The translations under genes and the position numbers were made by a program. From JAVVPO01 sp036655715 (GTDB taxonomy: Bacteria > Bacillota > Clostridia > Lachnospirales > Cellulosilyticaceae), in contig JAVVPO010000007.1 in NCBI GenBank assembly GCA_036655715.1, positions 1-64,000 on the forward strand: 64,000 bases of DNA, in the 5' to 3' direction. Position 1 is the first letter of the stretch; every line of letters begins with the position of its first letter. The notes under the pieces are model-generated. The model was given only the letters and a program-made list of their open reading frames with translations, did not search any database and was not told the origin of the DNA. This document shows, piece after piece, positions 8,595-17,350 of this stretch.

Positions 8595-8913
8595 ATGCTT
8601 GAAAATAAATTAGGACTAACATCCGGAGCAGAGCTTGCACTCTATGAGGAAAAAATTAGTAAGAAAAAAGCATATGAACTTTTTGAAAAAAGGATACTAA
8701 ATACTTTAGAGTCCGGTAAAAGATATAGAAATTAAACATTTATTAAAAGAAGCATTGACAGATAATATAAATGATAGAGAAGTTTATATTAAGGGGATTG
8801 ATGCCAGTTATTATTATGAAGGCTATAATGTATACTCATTTTATTCCCCAATAATCTGGAAGTGTGTTTCCCGCAAGGAACGTTGCCAAACTATGAGAAT
8901 AGTTATCAGTTGA
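8595..8913 (+). pseudogene. fic family gene remnant with the catalytic core deleted
   Basis: From an AAGGAG-preceded ATG at 8595, the frame codes for the typical Fic N-terminus (ENKLGLTSGAELALYEEK, ISKKKAYELFE) up to residue 41 (LESG) and then stops at 8733. In the +1 frame, from 8719, the sequence continues as a typical Fic C-terminus (KDIEIKHLLKEALTDNINDR, then KGIDASYYYEGYN) to a TGA at 8911. The central domain, which in intact proteins carries the HPFxxGNGR AMPylation motif, is missing at a junction near 8717-8722. Roughly 110 residues are lost by comparison with family members I recall. The gene is dead. Confidence 0.8.
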
Positions 8914-8981
8914 GCATAGACTATGACCATAGGCTTGCTGAAATACTCAATGAATGGGCTGTTCCTAAAAGTAGCAATTAG
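8850..8981 (+). pseudogene. C-terminal fragment of an unidentified gene
   Basis: Another frame, open from about 8829 and overlapping the end of the fic remnant, reads NNLEVCFPQGTLPNYENS, then YQLSIDYDHRLAEILNEW and a TAG at 8979-8981. It has normal coding composition but no start codon or ribosome binding site. It looks like the tail of a second gene joined to the fic remnant by deletion. I do not recognise the family. Confidence 0.45.
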
Positions 8982-9100
8982 CAATAAATTTATTTATTAG
9001 AGGAGATATAAAAGTGCCAAACTTTCACTGTAGACATAGGATAAGTTATTAAGATAAAATGAGAGTAGACTTATCAATAAGACATCAGGGGGACAACAAA

Positions 9101-9304
9101 ATGAGTGAAGAAAAAAATACACATATATGCCTTTGTAAAGCTGTTTTAGAAACAACTGTTAAAGAGGCTATTAGACAAGGTGCATTAACAACTGAAAAAG
9201 TTAAGATAAGAACAGGTGCAAGCGATGGTGCTTGTAAAGGTTCTAGATGTAAAGCAACGATTCAAAAGTTAATTGATACTTATGAGCAAGGCGAATGGAA
9301 ATAA
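9101..9304 (+). CDS. BFD-type (2Fe-2S)-binding small protein
   Basis: A 67-residue protein with the Fer2_BFD layout: ICLCKAV (C-x-C), then about 30 residues including VKEAIRQGALTTEKVKIRTGA, then GACKGSRC (C-x4-C). The CxC...Cx4C spacing is the variant found in BFD domains attached to glycerol-3-phosphate and sarcosine oxidases, and it should ligate a [2Fe-2S] cluster. AGGGGGAC lies before the ATG at 9101; an in-frame ATG at 9059 has no ribosome binding site. The redox partner is not evident from its neighbours. Confidence 0.82.
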   Translation: MSEEKNTHICLCKAVLETTVKEAIRQGALTTEKVKIRTGASDGACKGSRCKATIQKLIDTYEQGEWK

Positions 9305-9317
9305 AATAAAATGAAAT

Positions 9318-9360
9318 AAAAAAGCGTTAGTATTATGGAAAATAATACTAACGCTTTTTA
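9318..9360. terminator. Bidirectional terminator
   Basis: A long stem AAAAAGCGTTAGTATTAT / AATAATACTAACGCTTTTT with a very short loop lies between the convergent BFD and transporter genes, with A/T tracts on both sides. Confidence 0.85.
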
Positions 9361-9365
9361 TGTAT

Positions 9366-10715
9366 TTAAATAAGGCTTAAAATTAAAACTAAGATAATAG
9401 GTGGAACAGCAAATTTAAGGATATTATTAAAAATAACACCTTCTTTTGAGTTGTACTTTCCGCCGGAAGAAAGTTCTTTTTCAAGATTATGGATTTTCCA
9501 TATCCAAGTTGCGATGATGGCTGTAAGAGCACCAACTGCTGGAATAGCAAAATTATTTGTTAAATAATCAAGTAAACCAAAGATTGTCATGCCGCCTACT
9601 TGTAAGAATGAAAGAGGACCTTCCCCTAAAATGTTAATAAGTGTACCGACAAGTATAGTACTCATGCTGATAATTGTTGCTTTTTTCCTAGACCAATGAA
9701 GTTTTTCACATAATGCAGTAATAATAATTTCTGCCATAGAGATGAGAGAAGTAATGGCTGCAACTATAACGAATAAGAAGAATAATGAACCAAACCATCT
9801 ACCACCAGGCATTTTAGTGAATACAAGAGGTAATGATTTGAATAATAATGATGGACCTGCAGTTGGAGAACCGCCATATGTAAAGACTGCTGGGAAGATT
9901 AAAAGCCCAGAGAATAATGCAATAAGTGTATCTGCTATAACAACTTGACGAGATAAACTACGTAGGTTTTGTTCTTTAGGAATGTAACTACCATAAGTGA
10001 TGAGTAGGCCCATACCAAGACTAAGTGAGAAAAAGGCTTGACCGATAGCTGCGATAACTGTGCCTGTTGTTAATTCACTAAAGTTAGGTTTAAATAAAAA
10101 TGATATAGCATCATTGAAACCATCAAGTGTTGTAGAGTAACCGATAAGTATGATGAAGATAACGAATAAGATAGGCATTAGAATTTTGGAGTATTTCTCT
10201 ACACCATCTTTAATACCAGATAAGTTAACAAATCCAGTAAACATAATTGCTATAACAGCCCCAAGAATCGGCCAAATAACGGAAGCATTCATAGTAGAGA
10301 ATACTTGGTCAAAGTAAAGTGTCGCTTCCATGTTTGCAGGGATATCATAAAGTACACCTGATAATGAAAGGCCAAAGTAATAAATAACCCAGCCGGCTAT
10401 CATTGCATAAAATGTGAAAACGAGAAATACTGTGATAGTAGCAACATATCCTACGATGTTTAATTTTTTCTTTCCGGTTAATTTACCAAAGGCATCTACA
10501 GCATTTACTCCTGTATGACGTCCAATTGCAAATTCACTATAAATAAGAGGATATCCCATAAGAATAGTAGCCATGAGGTAAACAAAGATAAAAGCACTAC
10601 CTCCATTGTCACCTGCCATATATGGGAACTTCCATATGTTTCCAAGTCCTATTGCCGAACCAGCAGCAGCTGCTATGATTCCTATTTTTGATCCGAATGT
10701 ATCGCGCTCTTTCAT
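9366..10715 (-). CDS. Sodium-dependent neurotransmitter symporter (NSS) family transporter
   Basis: A 449-residue protein with about 11-12 membrane helices. TM1 carries the NSS signature AAAGSAIGLGNIWKFPYM followed by GGSAFIFVYL, which forms the Na+ and substrate site in the LeuT fold. The family takes up amino acids or related amines with Na+; the substrate here cannot be told. AAGGTG before the ATG at 10715 sets the start, while the GTG three codons upstream overlaps that binding site. The gene stands alone between terminators. Confidence 0.92.
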   Translation of the reverse strand: MKERDTFGSKIGIIAAAAGSAIGLGNIWKFPYMAGDNGGSAFIFVYLMATILMGYPLIYSEFAIGRHTGVNAVDAFGKLTGKKKLNIVGYVATITVFLVFTFYAMIAGWVIYYFGLSLSGVLYDIPANMEATLYFDQVFSTMNASVIWPILGAVIAIMFTGFVNLSGIKDGVEKYSKILMPILFVIFIILIGYSTTLDGFNDAISFLFKPNFSELTTGTVIAAIGQAFFSLSLGMGLLITYGSYIPKEQNLRSLSRQVVIADTLIALFSGLLIFPAVFTYGGSPTAGPSLLFKSLPLVFTKMPGGRWFGSLFFLFVIVAAITSLISMAEIIITALCEKLHWSRKKATIISMSTILVGTLINILGEGPLSFLQVGGMTIFGLLDYLTNNFAIPAVGALTAIIATWIWKIHNLEKELSSGGKYNSKEGVIFNNILKFAVPPIILVLILSLI

Positions 10716-10959
10716 AATCTGCACCTTCTTTTTGAATTTTTATGTAAGCTATAAAATCATAAAATAGATTATATAAACTTTTAAAAGATTAATCAACTAA
10801 AAAATCTTGTTTTTAAATATTAAATTTATTCAGAAATTTAAGATAATGAATAAAGTTTATTAGGTAGAACTTAAATCTAATCTTTTTATTGAAATAGACT
10901 GTATTTTTTCTTATGAAATGTGTATAATGAAAAAAGAATGTATTCAAGGAGGATGTGCA

Positions 10960-12126
10960 ATGGAAGAAAATATAACTATGGCCGATCTAATGGCTGAAGT
11001 AGATAGAACAATGAGAAGAATTCGTAAGGGAGATGTAAAAAGAGCTAAAGTCGTATGCGTAGAAGATAGTGGTGTTGTAACAAACATTGGTTATCATGCA
11101 GATGCTTTAATCTCTTGGAAAGAATATTCTTATGAAGAAGTAGCGAAAGAAGATGTAAAAATCGGAGATGAGTTTGAAGTACTTATCTTAAAAATAGATG
11201 ATGGCGATGGTAACGTAATTGTATCTAAAAAACGCGCAGATTCAGAAGTTGCTATGGAAAAAATTGAAGAGTTAAATAAAAACAATGCGAAATTTACAGT
11301 TAAGATTAAAGAAGCTGTTAAGGGCGGGGTACTTACAAGCGTTGAAGGTGTAAGAGCATTCATCCCAGGTTCTCAAATTTCAGATACATACACAGCAGAC
11401 TTAAGTGAGTATGTAGGTAAAGAAGTTGAAGTAGAAATTATCGAATTCAATCCAAAAGCTAGAAAACTTGTTTTATCAGGTAAAGCAATTGCAAAAGCTA
11501 AAACAGAAATACTTAAAAAAGAAAAGTTTGAAACTATAGCTGTAGGTGATAAATATACAGGTACAGTAACTAAACTTATGCCATACGGTGCTTTTGTAAA
11601 TATTGGTGTATTAGAAGGTCTTGTACACAATAGTGATCTTTCATGGGTGAGAATTAAACATCCATCAGATGTAGTAGCAGAAGGACAAAAAGTAGAAGTA
11701 ACTATTCTTGGTATTGATAAAGAGAAGGGCAAAATTGCTCTTGGTATCAAAGATGTAACTATGGATCCTTGGCAATTAGAAGCTGTGAACTTAGAGAAAG
11801 ATCAAGTAGTAGTAGGAAAAGTAGCTAAATTCATGAGCTTTGGTGCATTTGTTAAAATTAGTGATAATGTAGAAGGATTAGTGCATATTTCACAAATTAC
11901 AGACAAGAGAATTGCTAAACCAGAAGAAGCTTTAGAAATGGGACAAGAGGTTAATGTTAAGATCTTAAACATTGATAAAGAAAGCAAGAAAATTTCTTTA
12001 AGCATTATAGCTGCTAAAGAAGAAGTTGTAGAAGATATCCAAGGCTATATGGCTGCAGATGAAGAAACAACTTCAACTCTTGGAGATGCAGTAGGTAATA
12101 CTTTTAAAAACTTATTCAACGAATAA
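10960..12126 (+). CDS. S1 RNA-binding domain protein (ribosomal protein S1-like, YpfD type)
   Basis: A 388-residue protein with four S1 (OB-fold) repeats, at about residues 20-88, 105-170, 190-260 and 275-345. The last two are the best preserved (YTGTVTKLMPYGAFVNIG; VVGKVAKFMSFGAFVKI with GLVHISQI). Four-repeat S1 homologues are normal in Firmicutes, where they bind RNA or mRNA but are not always stable 30S components. AAGGAGG precedes the ATG at 10960, and a TATAAT at 10923-10928 is a possible -10. The C-terminal 40 residues are acidic and unstructured. It ends just before an assembly gap. Confidence 0.9.
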   Translation: MEENITMADLMAEVDRTMRRIRKGDVKRAKVVCVEDSGVVTNIGYHADALISWKEYSYEEVAKEDVKIGDEFEVLILKIDDGDGNVIVSKKRADSEVAMEKIEELNKNNAKFTVKIKEAVKGGVLTSVEGVRAFIPGSQISDTYTADLSEYVGKEVEVEIIEFNPKARKLVLSGKAIAKAKTEILKKEKFETIAVGDKYTGTVTKLMPYGAFVNIGVLEGLVHNSDLSWVRIKHPSDVVAEGQKVEVTILGIDKEKGKIALGIKDVTMDPWQLEAVNLEKDQVVVGKVAKFMSFGAFVKISDNVEGLVHISQITDKRIAKPEEALEMGQEVNVKILNIDKESKKISLSIIAAKEEVVEDIQGYMAADEETTSTLGDAVGNTFKNLFNE

Positions 12127-12139
12127 TAGTGTAAATAAA

Positions 12140-12239
12140 NNNNNNNNNNNNNNNNNNNNNNNNNNNNNNNNNNNNNNNNNNNNNNNNNNNNNNNNNNNNN
12201 NNNNNNNNNNNNNNNNNNNNNNNNNNNNNNNNNNNNNNN
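12140..12239. other. Assembly gap (100 Ns)
   Basis: Exactly 100 N characters, a conventional scaffold gap of unknown true length. It removes the beginning of the next gene. Confidence 0.99.
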
Positions 12240-12523
12240 TTATCAAAGGATATAAATTCCTTAAAGGATTTAGTGTAGTATTTATTGTTTTTGTTGCCTT
12301 ATTAACACTTGTCTCATTTAGCTTTATACGAACACTAAGAGAAACAATATGGATTTATCTTAGTGGATTTGGATGTGTGCTTATTTTGTTTTTAGTAGGT
12401 ATCATTAAGAATAAACATAATGAAGTGGCTTATAGCAAATATCAAGGAATTATAAGTGAAAAAATGCAAGATTATGGTGAACTTATAAAGAGCTATCTTG
12501 ACAAAGAAGCGGAATATGACTAA
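12240..12523 (+). CDS. Partial membrane protein, 5' end lost in the gap
   Basis: An open frame enters from the gap (first full codon at 12242) and ends at a TAA at 12521-12523, giving at least 93 residues. Two hydrophobic segments (FSVVFIVFVALLTLVSFSF and YLSGFGCVLILFLVGII) are followed by a charged cytoplasmic tail (KNKHNEVAYSKYQG, then EKMQDYGELIKSYLDKEAEYD). Codon use matches the neighbours. The family is not recognised. Confidence 0.7.
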
Positions 12524-12560
12524 AATGTAAATTAATAAATCATGCGATGAAAAAGAGGAG

Positions 12561-12780
12561 TATAATACAACTTGTGCAAAGAGAGAGAAACTATTAGCTG
12601 AAAGGTTTCTTGCAAAAAGGTATTAGAAGGTAGCTTTGGAGCACTGTTTCTGAACTAATAGTAGGAAATGGCGGGTAGCCCGTTATAGCGATTAAGAGCC
12701 TAGTTTGCAAGAGCAGATTAGGAATTAAGGTGGTACCGCGAGCTTTTCGTCCTTATTTTTAGGATGAAGGGCTCTTTTTT
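12561..12780 (+). promoter_or_regulatory. T-box riboswitch upstream of valS
   Basis: The leader ends with the diagnostic T-box sequence AAGGTGGTACCGCG (about 12727-12740), followed at once by a terminator hairpin (GAGC...TCGTCCTT / AGGATGAAGGGCTC, then six Ts, to 12780). Upstream lies a stem I region (GAGAGAGAAACTATTAGCTG onward). The specifier is probably GTA at 12661-12663, a valine codon, in agreement with valS downstream. A TATAAT at 12561-12566 may be the promoter -10. Uncharged tRNA-Val would be expected to allow readthrough into the membrane-protein gene and valS. Confidence 0.93.
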
Positions 12781-12806
12781 AATTCCTCTAGAAATGGAGA
12801 GAGCAT

Positions 12807-13004
12807 ATGCAATCTATAGGATTTGTGTTATTTGTAATAGGTATAGCCATTACCTTTGCGGCAAAAAGAATTGTTATGGCAAAAGTTAAACTAGAAGAAG
12901 CAGATAAGAATGAAATGGAAATGCTAGCTGGAGGCGCTGTTATTGCTGTTAGAATAGCAGGGTTTATAGTAGCGATTATCGGTATTATATTTTTGATGCT
13001 TTAG
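12807..13004 (+). CDS. Small two-helix membrane protein in the valS T-box operon
   Basis: A 65-residue protein with two membrane helices (IGFVLFVIGIAITFAA and AVRIAGFIVAIIGIIFLML) joined by a short charged loop. GGAGAGAG precedes the ATG. It lies between the T-box terminator and valS, with 21 bases to the valS start, so it must share the T-box-controlled transcript. The function is unknown, and no link to aminoacylation is visible in the sequence. Confidence 0.8.
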   Translation: MQSIGFVLFVIGIAITFAAKRIVMAKVKLEEADKNEMEMLAGGAVIAVRIAGFIVAIIGIIFLML

Positions 13005-13025
13005 ATTTTACAAGGAGGATATATA

Positions 13026-15671
13026 ATGAGAGAATTAGAGAAAGTTTATGACCCAAGCATAGTAGAAGAAAGATTATATAACAACTGGATGGAAAAAGGT
13101 TACTTCCATGCAGAGGTAGATAAAAACAAAAAACCATTTACTATTATGATGCCACCACCAAACATTACAGGGGCGCTTCATATGGGGCATGCATTAGATA
13201 ATACGATGCAAGATATTCTTATTCGCTACAAGCGTATGCAAGGGTACAGCGCACTTTGGATGCCAGGTACAGACCATGCAGCTATTGCGACAGAAGTAAA
13301 GATTGTTGAGAAGATGGCGACTGAAGGGCTTCGTAAAGAAGATCTTGGACGCGCGGGATTCCTAGATCGTGCATGGAACTGGAAAGAGCAATATGGTGGA
13401 CATATTACAGAGCAACTTAAAAAGATTGGGACATCATGTGACTGGGATAGAGAACGTTTTACAATGGATGATGGCTTATCAAATGCTGTGCAAGAAGTAT
13501 TTATCCGCCTACATGAAAAAGGCTATATCTACAAAGGGGCTAGAATTGTTAACTGGTGTCCTGTATGTGGAACAACTATTTCAGAAGCAGAAGTTGTTCA
13601 TGAGGAAAGTGCGGGGAACTTCTATCACCTAAGATACCCAGTAGTAGGAACAGATGAATTCTTATGTCTTGCAACCACAAGACCTGAAACATTACTTGGA
13701 GATACAGCAGTAGCTGTTAATCCAAAAGATGAAAGATATGCACACTTAGTAGGTAAGATGCTTAAATTACCGCTTACTGATAGAGAAATTCCTGTTGTTG
13801 CAGACCACTATGTAGATATGGAATTTGGGACAGGAGTTGTTAAAATAACACCAGCTCATGATCCTAATGACTTTGAAGTAGGTGTGCGTCATGAACTACC
13901 ACAAATTTGTGTGATGAATGATGATGGTACGATGAATAACTTAGCTGGTAAGTACGAGGGTATGGACCGTTACGTGGCAAGAAAAGCTATGCTTGCTGAT
14001 TTAGATGCTGAAGGTCTCCTGATCAAGATTGAACCACATACACATAATGTAGGGACACATGATAGATGTAAGACAGTTATTGAGCCAATGATTAAATCTC
14101 AGTGGTTCGTACGTATGGAAGAAATGGCAAAACCAGCGATTGAAGCACTTCATAAAGGGGATATTAACTTTGTGCCAGAACGTTTCAATAAAACATACCT
14201 TCAATGGTTAGAAAATATTCGTGATTGGTGTATTTCACGTCAATTATGGTGGGGACATAGAATTCCAGCATACTACTGTGAGGAATGCGGCGAGATCGTT
14301 ATTGCACGTAGCATGCCAGAAGCTTGCACAAAATGTGGTCATACACACCTTGTTCAAGATGAAGACTGTTTAGATACATGGTTTAGCTCAGCCCTATGGC
14401 CATTCTCTACACTTGGTTGGCCTGATAACACAGAGGAGCTTGAGTATTTCTACCCAACAAGTGTTCTTGTAACTGGATATGATATTATTTTCTTCTGGGT
14501 AGTACGTATGGTATTCTCCGGTATTGAGCAAATGGGCAAAGTACCATTTAAAGATGTTCTGATGCATGGTCTAGTACGTGACTCAGAAGGTAGAAAAATG
14601 AGTAAGTCACTAGGAAATGGTATTGACCCACTTGAGGTGATTGAGCAATACGGAGCAGATGCACTTCGTTTAACACTTATTACGGGCAATGCACCTGGTA
14701 ATGATATGCGTTTCTATTTTGAAAGAGTAGAAGCTAATCGTAACTTTGGAAACAAATTATGGAATGCAGCAAGATTTATCATGATGAATTACGAGGGAGA
14801 AGATACTAACCTTACAGTTGATGAGTCAGAGCTTACTGCGGCAGATAAATGGATTCTTTCAAAAGTTAATACACTTGCAAGTGAAGTAACTGATAACCTA
14901 GATAAATACGATTTAGGTTTAGCAGTACAAAAACTTTATGACTTTGCATGGGAAGAATTCTGTGACTGGTATATTGAGATGGTAAAACCTCGTCTTTACA
15001 ACAAAGAAGATGCATCAAGACCAGCAGCACTTTGGACACTTAAGACAGTCATGACAAATGTACTTAAGATGCTTCACCCCTATATGCCATTCATTACAGA
15101 AGAAATCTTCATGGGACTTCAAGACCAAGAAGAAAGTATTATGATTTCTAACTGGCCAGAGTTCAAAGCAGAATGGAACTTCCAAACAGAAGAAGAGGAA
15201 ATTGAACTTATTAAAGGTGCGGTGCGTACGATTCGTAACCTTCGTAGTGAAATGAATGTACCACCATCAAGAAAAGCAAAAGTATTTGTAGTATCTGAAG
15301 ATGAAAAAGTATTAGACATCTTTGCAAGAGGAGCAGTATTCTTTGGATCACTTGCCTCAGCGTCAGAAGTCACTATGCAAAAAGATACAGTAGGTATAGC
15401 AAGTGATGCAGTATCAACAGTTATCCCAAGTGCAGTATTATATATTCCATTTGCAGAACTTGTAGACATCGAAAAAGAAATGGAAAGACTTGCAAAAGAA
15501 AAGGCCAAATTAGAAGGCGAAGTACTAAGAGTAGATAAAAAGCTTTCTAATCAAGGATTTGTTGCAAAAGCACCAGAAAAATTAATTGAAGAAGAAAAAG
15601 CAAAAAGAGATAAATACCAAGCTATGCTTAATGAAATAGTAGAAAGAATAGCTAGTTTAAGCAAAAAGTAG
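13026..15671 (+). CDS. valS: Valine--tRNA ligase
   Basis: An 881-residue class Ia aminoacyl-tRNA synthetase. PPPNITGALHMGHAL near residues 41-56 contains the HIGH-type motif, and KMSKS occurs near residue 524 (GRKMSKSLGNG). The CP1 editing domain (TTRPETLLGDTAVAVNP) that removes mischarged threonine lies between them, along with a zinc-binding region (CPVCGTT; CEECGE...CTKCGH). The C-terminal coiled coil after about residue 815 (EKEMERLAKEKAKLEGEV) is the ValRS-specific tRNA-binding arm. AAGGAGG precedes the ATG. Expression is under the T-box upstream. Confidence 0.98.
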   Translation: MRELEKVYDPSIVEERLYNNWMEKGYFHAEVDKNKKPFTIMMPPPNITGALHMGHALDNTMQDILIRYKRMQGYSALWMPGTDHAAIATEVKIVEKMATEGLRKEDLGRAGFLDRAWNWKEQYGGHITEQLKKIGTSCDWDRERFTMDDGLSNAVQEVFIRLHEKGYIYKGARIVNWCPVCGTTISEAEVVHEESAGNFYHLRYPVVGTDEFLCLATTRPETLLGDTAVAVNPKDERYAHLVGKMLKLPLTDREIPVVADHYVDMEFGTGVVKITPAHDPNDFEVGVRHELPQICVMNDDGTMNNLAGKYEGMDRYVARKAMLADLDAEGLLIKIEPHTHNVGTHDRCKTVIEPMIKSQWFVRMEEMAKPAIEALHKGDINFVPERFNKTYLQWLENIRDWCISRQLWWGHRIPAYYCEECGEIVIARSMPEACTKCGHTHLVQDEDCLDTWFSSALWPFSTLGWPDNTEELEYFYPTSVLVTGYDIIFFWVVRMVFSGIEQMGKVPFKDVLMHGLVRDSEGRKMSKSLGNGIDPLEVIEQYGADALRLTLITGNAPGNDMRFYFERVEANRNFGNKLWNAARFIMMNYEGEDTNLTVDESELTAADKWILSKVNTLASEVTDNLDKYDLGLAVQKLYDFAWEEFCDWYIEMVKPRLYNKEDASRPAALWTLKTVMTNVLKMLHPYMPFITEEIFMGLQDQEESIMISNWPEFKAEWNFQTEEEEIELIKGAVRTIRNLRSEMNVPPSRKAKVFVVSEDEKVLDIFARGAVFFGSLASASEVTMQKDTVGIASDAVSTVIPSAVLYIPFAELVDIEKEMERLAKEKAKLEGEVLRVDKKLSNQGFVAKAPEKLIEEEKAKRDKYQAMLNEIVERIASLSKK

Positions 15672-15691
15672 CTAGAAATAAAGAGTAAGTT

Positions 15692-15746
15692 AAAAGCCTC
15701 TATACTTAGTGGAATTCTGAATGAATTCATAAGTGTAGAGGCTTTT
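15692..15746. terminator. Bidirectional terminator between valS and catalase
   Basis: AAAAGCCTCTATACTTA pairs with TAAGTGTAGAGGCTTTT (one wobble), and an inner GAATTC pairing extends the stem. A and T tracts flank both sides of the convergent genes. Confidence 0.85.
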
Positions 15747-15748
15747 AA

Positions 15749-17263
15749 TTACATCATAGGGGTGGCTGCAACTCTTTCTTCTTGGGTCATATTGGCAAGT
15801 GTTTCTACGGCACCTATATCTAAACCAAGTGTTTCGGCTAGGAGTGCACCAAGAATCATATCTGCCTTGTAGAAAAGTGCTGTTTGTCTATATTGTAAAT
15901 TAGGGGCAGCTTTGCCTAAGCTTTCTGAAACATTGTAGATAAAGTGGGCTTTGCCGTTGTCATCTAGGTAGTCACGGAAGAACTCTCCGGGTTGCAAGAA
16001 ATCTATATCAGTAGGATAAATAGTATGTTTGGCAATAACGCCATCTACAGGAATAGGTGGCAGTGCGTCATCCGGTGTAACTGAAACATTAGCCAGTGTA
16101 GTAGGATAATAGTTAGGGTGGCCACCTTCATTGCCGTTAACCGTCATAAAGCCATCACGTTGATTGGTATACATGGTAGCGTTTTTAGGCATATTGATAG
16201 GAATTTGTGTGTTGTTAGCGCCGAGTCTATAACGATGTGCATCTGGATAGGAAACTAATCGGCCTTGTAAAAGTTTGTCAGGAGAGGGACCTATGCCTGG
16301 GACAAAATGTGCAGGAGCAAAAGCTGATTGTTCTACTTCAGCGAAGAAGTTTTCAGGGTTTTTATTAAGTACCATTTTGCCTAAAGGAATAAGTGGGAAA
16401 TCTTCTTCGTACCATGTTTTAGTCACATCAAAAGGATCGATGCGGTAGTTTTTGGCTTGCTCAGGGGTCATGATTTGAACAAAGACACTCCATGAAGGAT
16501 AATCCCCTTGTTCTATAGCATTGTGGAGATCTCTTACAGCATAATCAGGATCAGTACCTGCTAGCTCGGTAGCTTCTTGATCAGTTAGGTTTTGCACACC
16601 TTGGTCAGTGAGAAAATGGTACTTAACCCAGTGATAATCTTCTGGGGAAGTATACCACATGAAGGCATGGCTTCCGAAACCATCCATATGCCTAAACCCA
16701 TCAGGAGTACCTAGGTTGGAAAAAAGCCTCATAACTTGATGAAGAGATTCAGGGGTAAGAGAGAGAAAGTCCCAAAACATATTAGGGTTTTTAAGATTAT
16801 TCTCAGGATCTCTTTTTTGTGTATGAATAAAATCAGGGAACTTAAGGGCATCTCTAATAAAGAATATAGGTGTATTATTCCCAACTAAATCATAATTGCC
16901 ATCTTCCGTGTAGAATTTAAGAGCAAATCCACGTGGATCACGAGCGGTATCAGCGGAGCCTTTTTCACCGCCTACGGTAGAAAAACGAGCAAACATAGGT
17001 GTTTTTTTACCTACTTGACTTAAAAAATTAGCTTTTGTATACTTAGAAAGGTCATTGGTAACTTCGAAATACCCATGAGCACCTCCACCTTTGGCATGTA
17101 CGACACGCTCGGGGATACGCTCACGATTAAAGTGAGATAATTTCTCTAGTAAATTAACATCTTGAAGCATAGTATAACCGACTTTTTTACCTGTAGTAAG
17201 TGAAGCTTGATCGTTATCTATTGCTTTTGCCACGTCAGTGGTTAAAACTTTGGATTGTTCCAT
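15749..17263 (-). CDS. katA: Catalase (clade 3 small-subunit, haem)
   Basis: A 504-residue monofunctional haem catalase converting H2O2 to water and oxygen in the cytoplasm. The catalytic His is in RVVHAKGGGAHGYFE near residue 55, the distal-side sequence RFSTVGGEKGSADTARD follows, and the haem-ligand Tyr lies in LVSYPDAHRYRLGANN. The length fits small-subunit catalases. GGAGG five bases before the ATG at 17263 defines the start; the upstream GTG overlaps that site. Presence of a catalase indicates at least occasional oxygen exposure. A PerR operator would be expected, but I could not identify one convincingly. Confidence 0.96.
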   Translation of the reverse strand: MEQSKVLTTDVAKAIDNDQASLTTGKKVGYTMLQDVNLLEKLSHFNRERIPERVVHAKGGGAHGYFEVTNDLSKYTKANFLSQVGKKTPMFARFSTVGGEKGSADTARDPRGFALKFYTEDGNYDLVGNNTPIFFIRDALKFPDFIHTQKRDPENNLKNPNMFWDFLSLTPESLHQVMRLFSNLGTPDGFRHMDGFGSHAFMWYTSPEDYHWVKYHFLTDQGVQNLTDQEATELAGTDPDYAVRDLHNAIEQGDYPSWSVFVQIMTPEQAKNYRIDPFDVTKTWYEEDFPLIPLGKMVLNKNPENFFAEVEQSAFAPAHFVPGIGPSPDKLLQGRLVSYPDAHRYRLGANNTQIPINMPKNATMYTNQRDGFMTVNGNEGGHPNYYPTTLANVSVTPDDALPPIPVDGVIAKHTIYPTDIDFLQPGEFFRDYLDDNGKAHFIYNVSESLGKAAPNLQYRQTALFYKADMILGALLAETLGLDIGAVETLANMTQEERVAATPMM

Positions 17264-17350
17264 TATTACCTCCACAAATGTATAAACTATCCCTATATGT
17301 TTATTCTAAAAAATAAAGAGCTATGACAATAAATAAAAGGAGGTGGTTGG

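Noticed and set aside
17264..17350. PerR operator between the catalase and DUF488 genes
   Set aside because: TTAGAATAAACATA on the minus strand only partly matches the PerR box; too weak to report as a feature.
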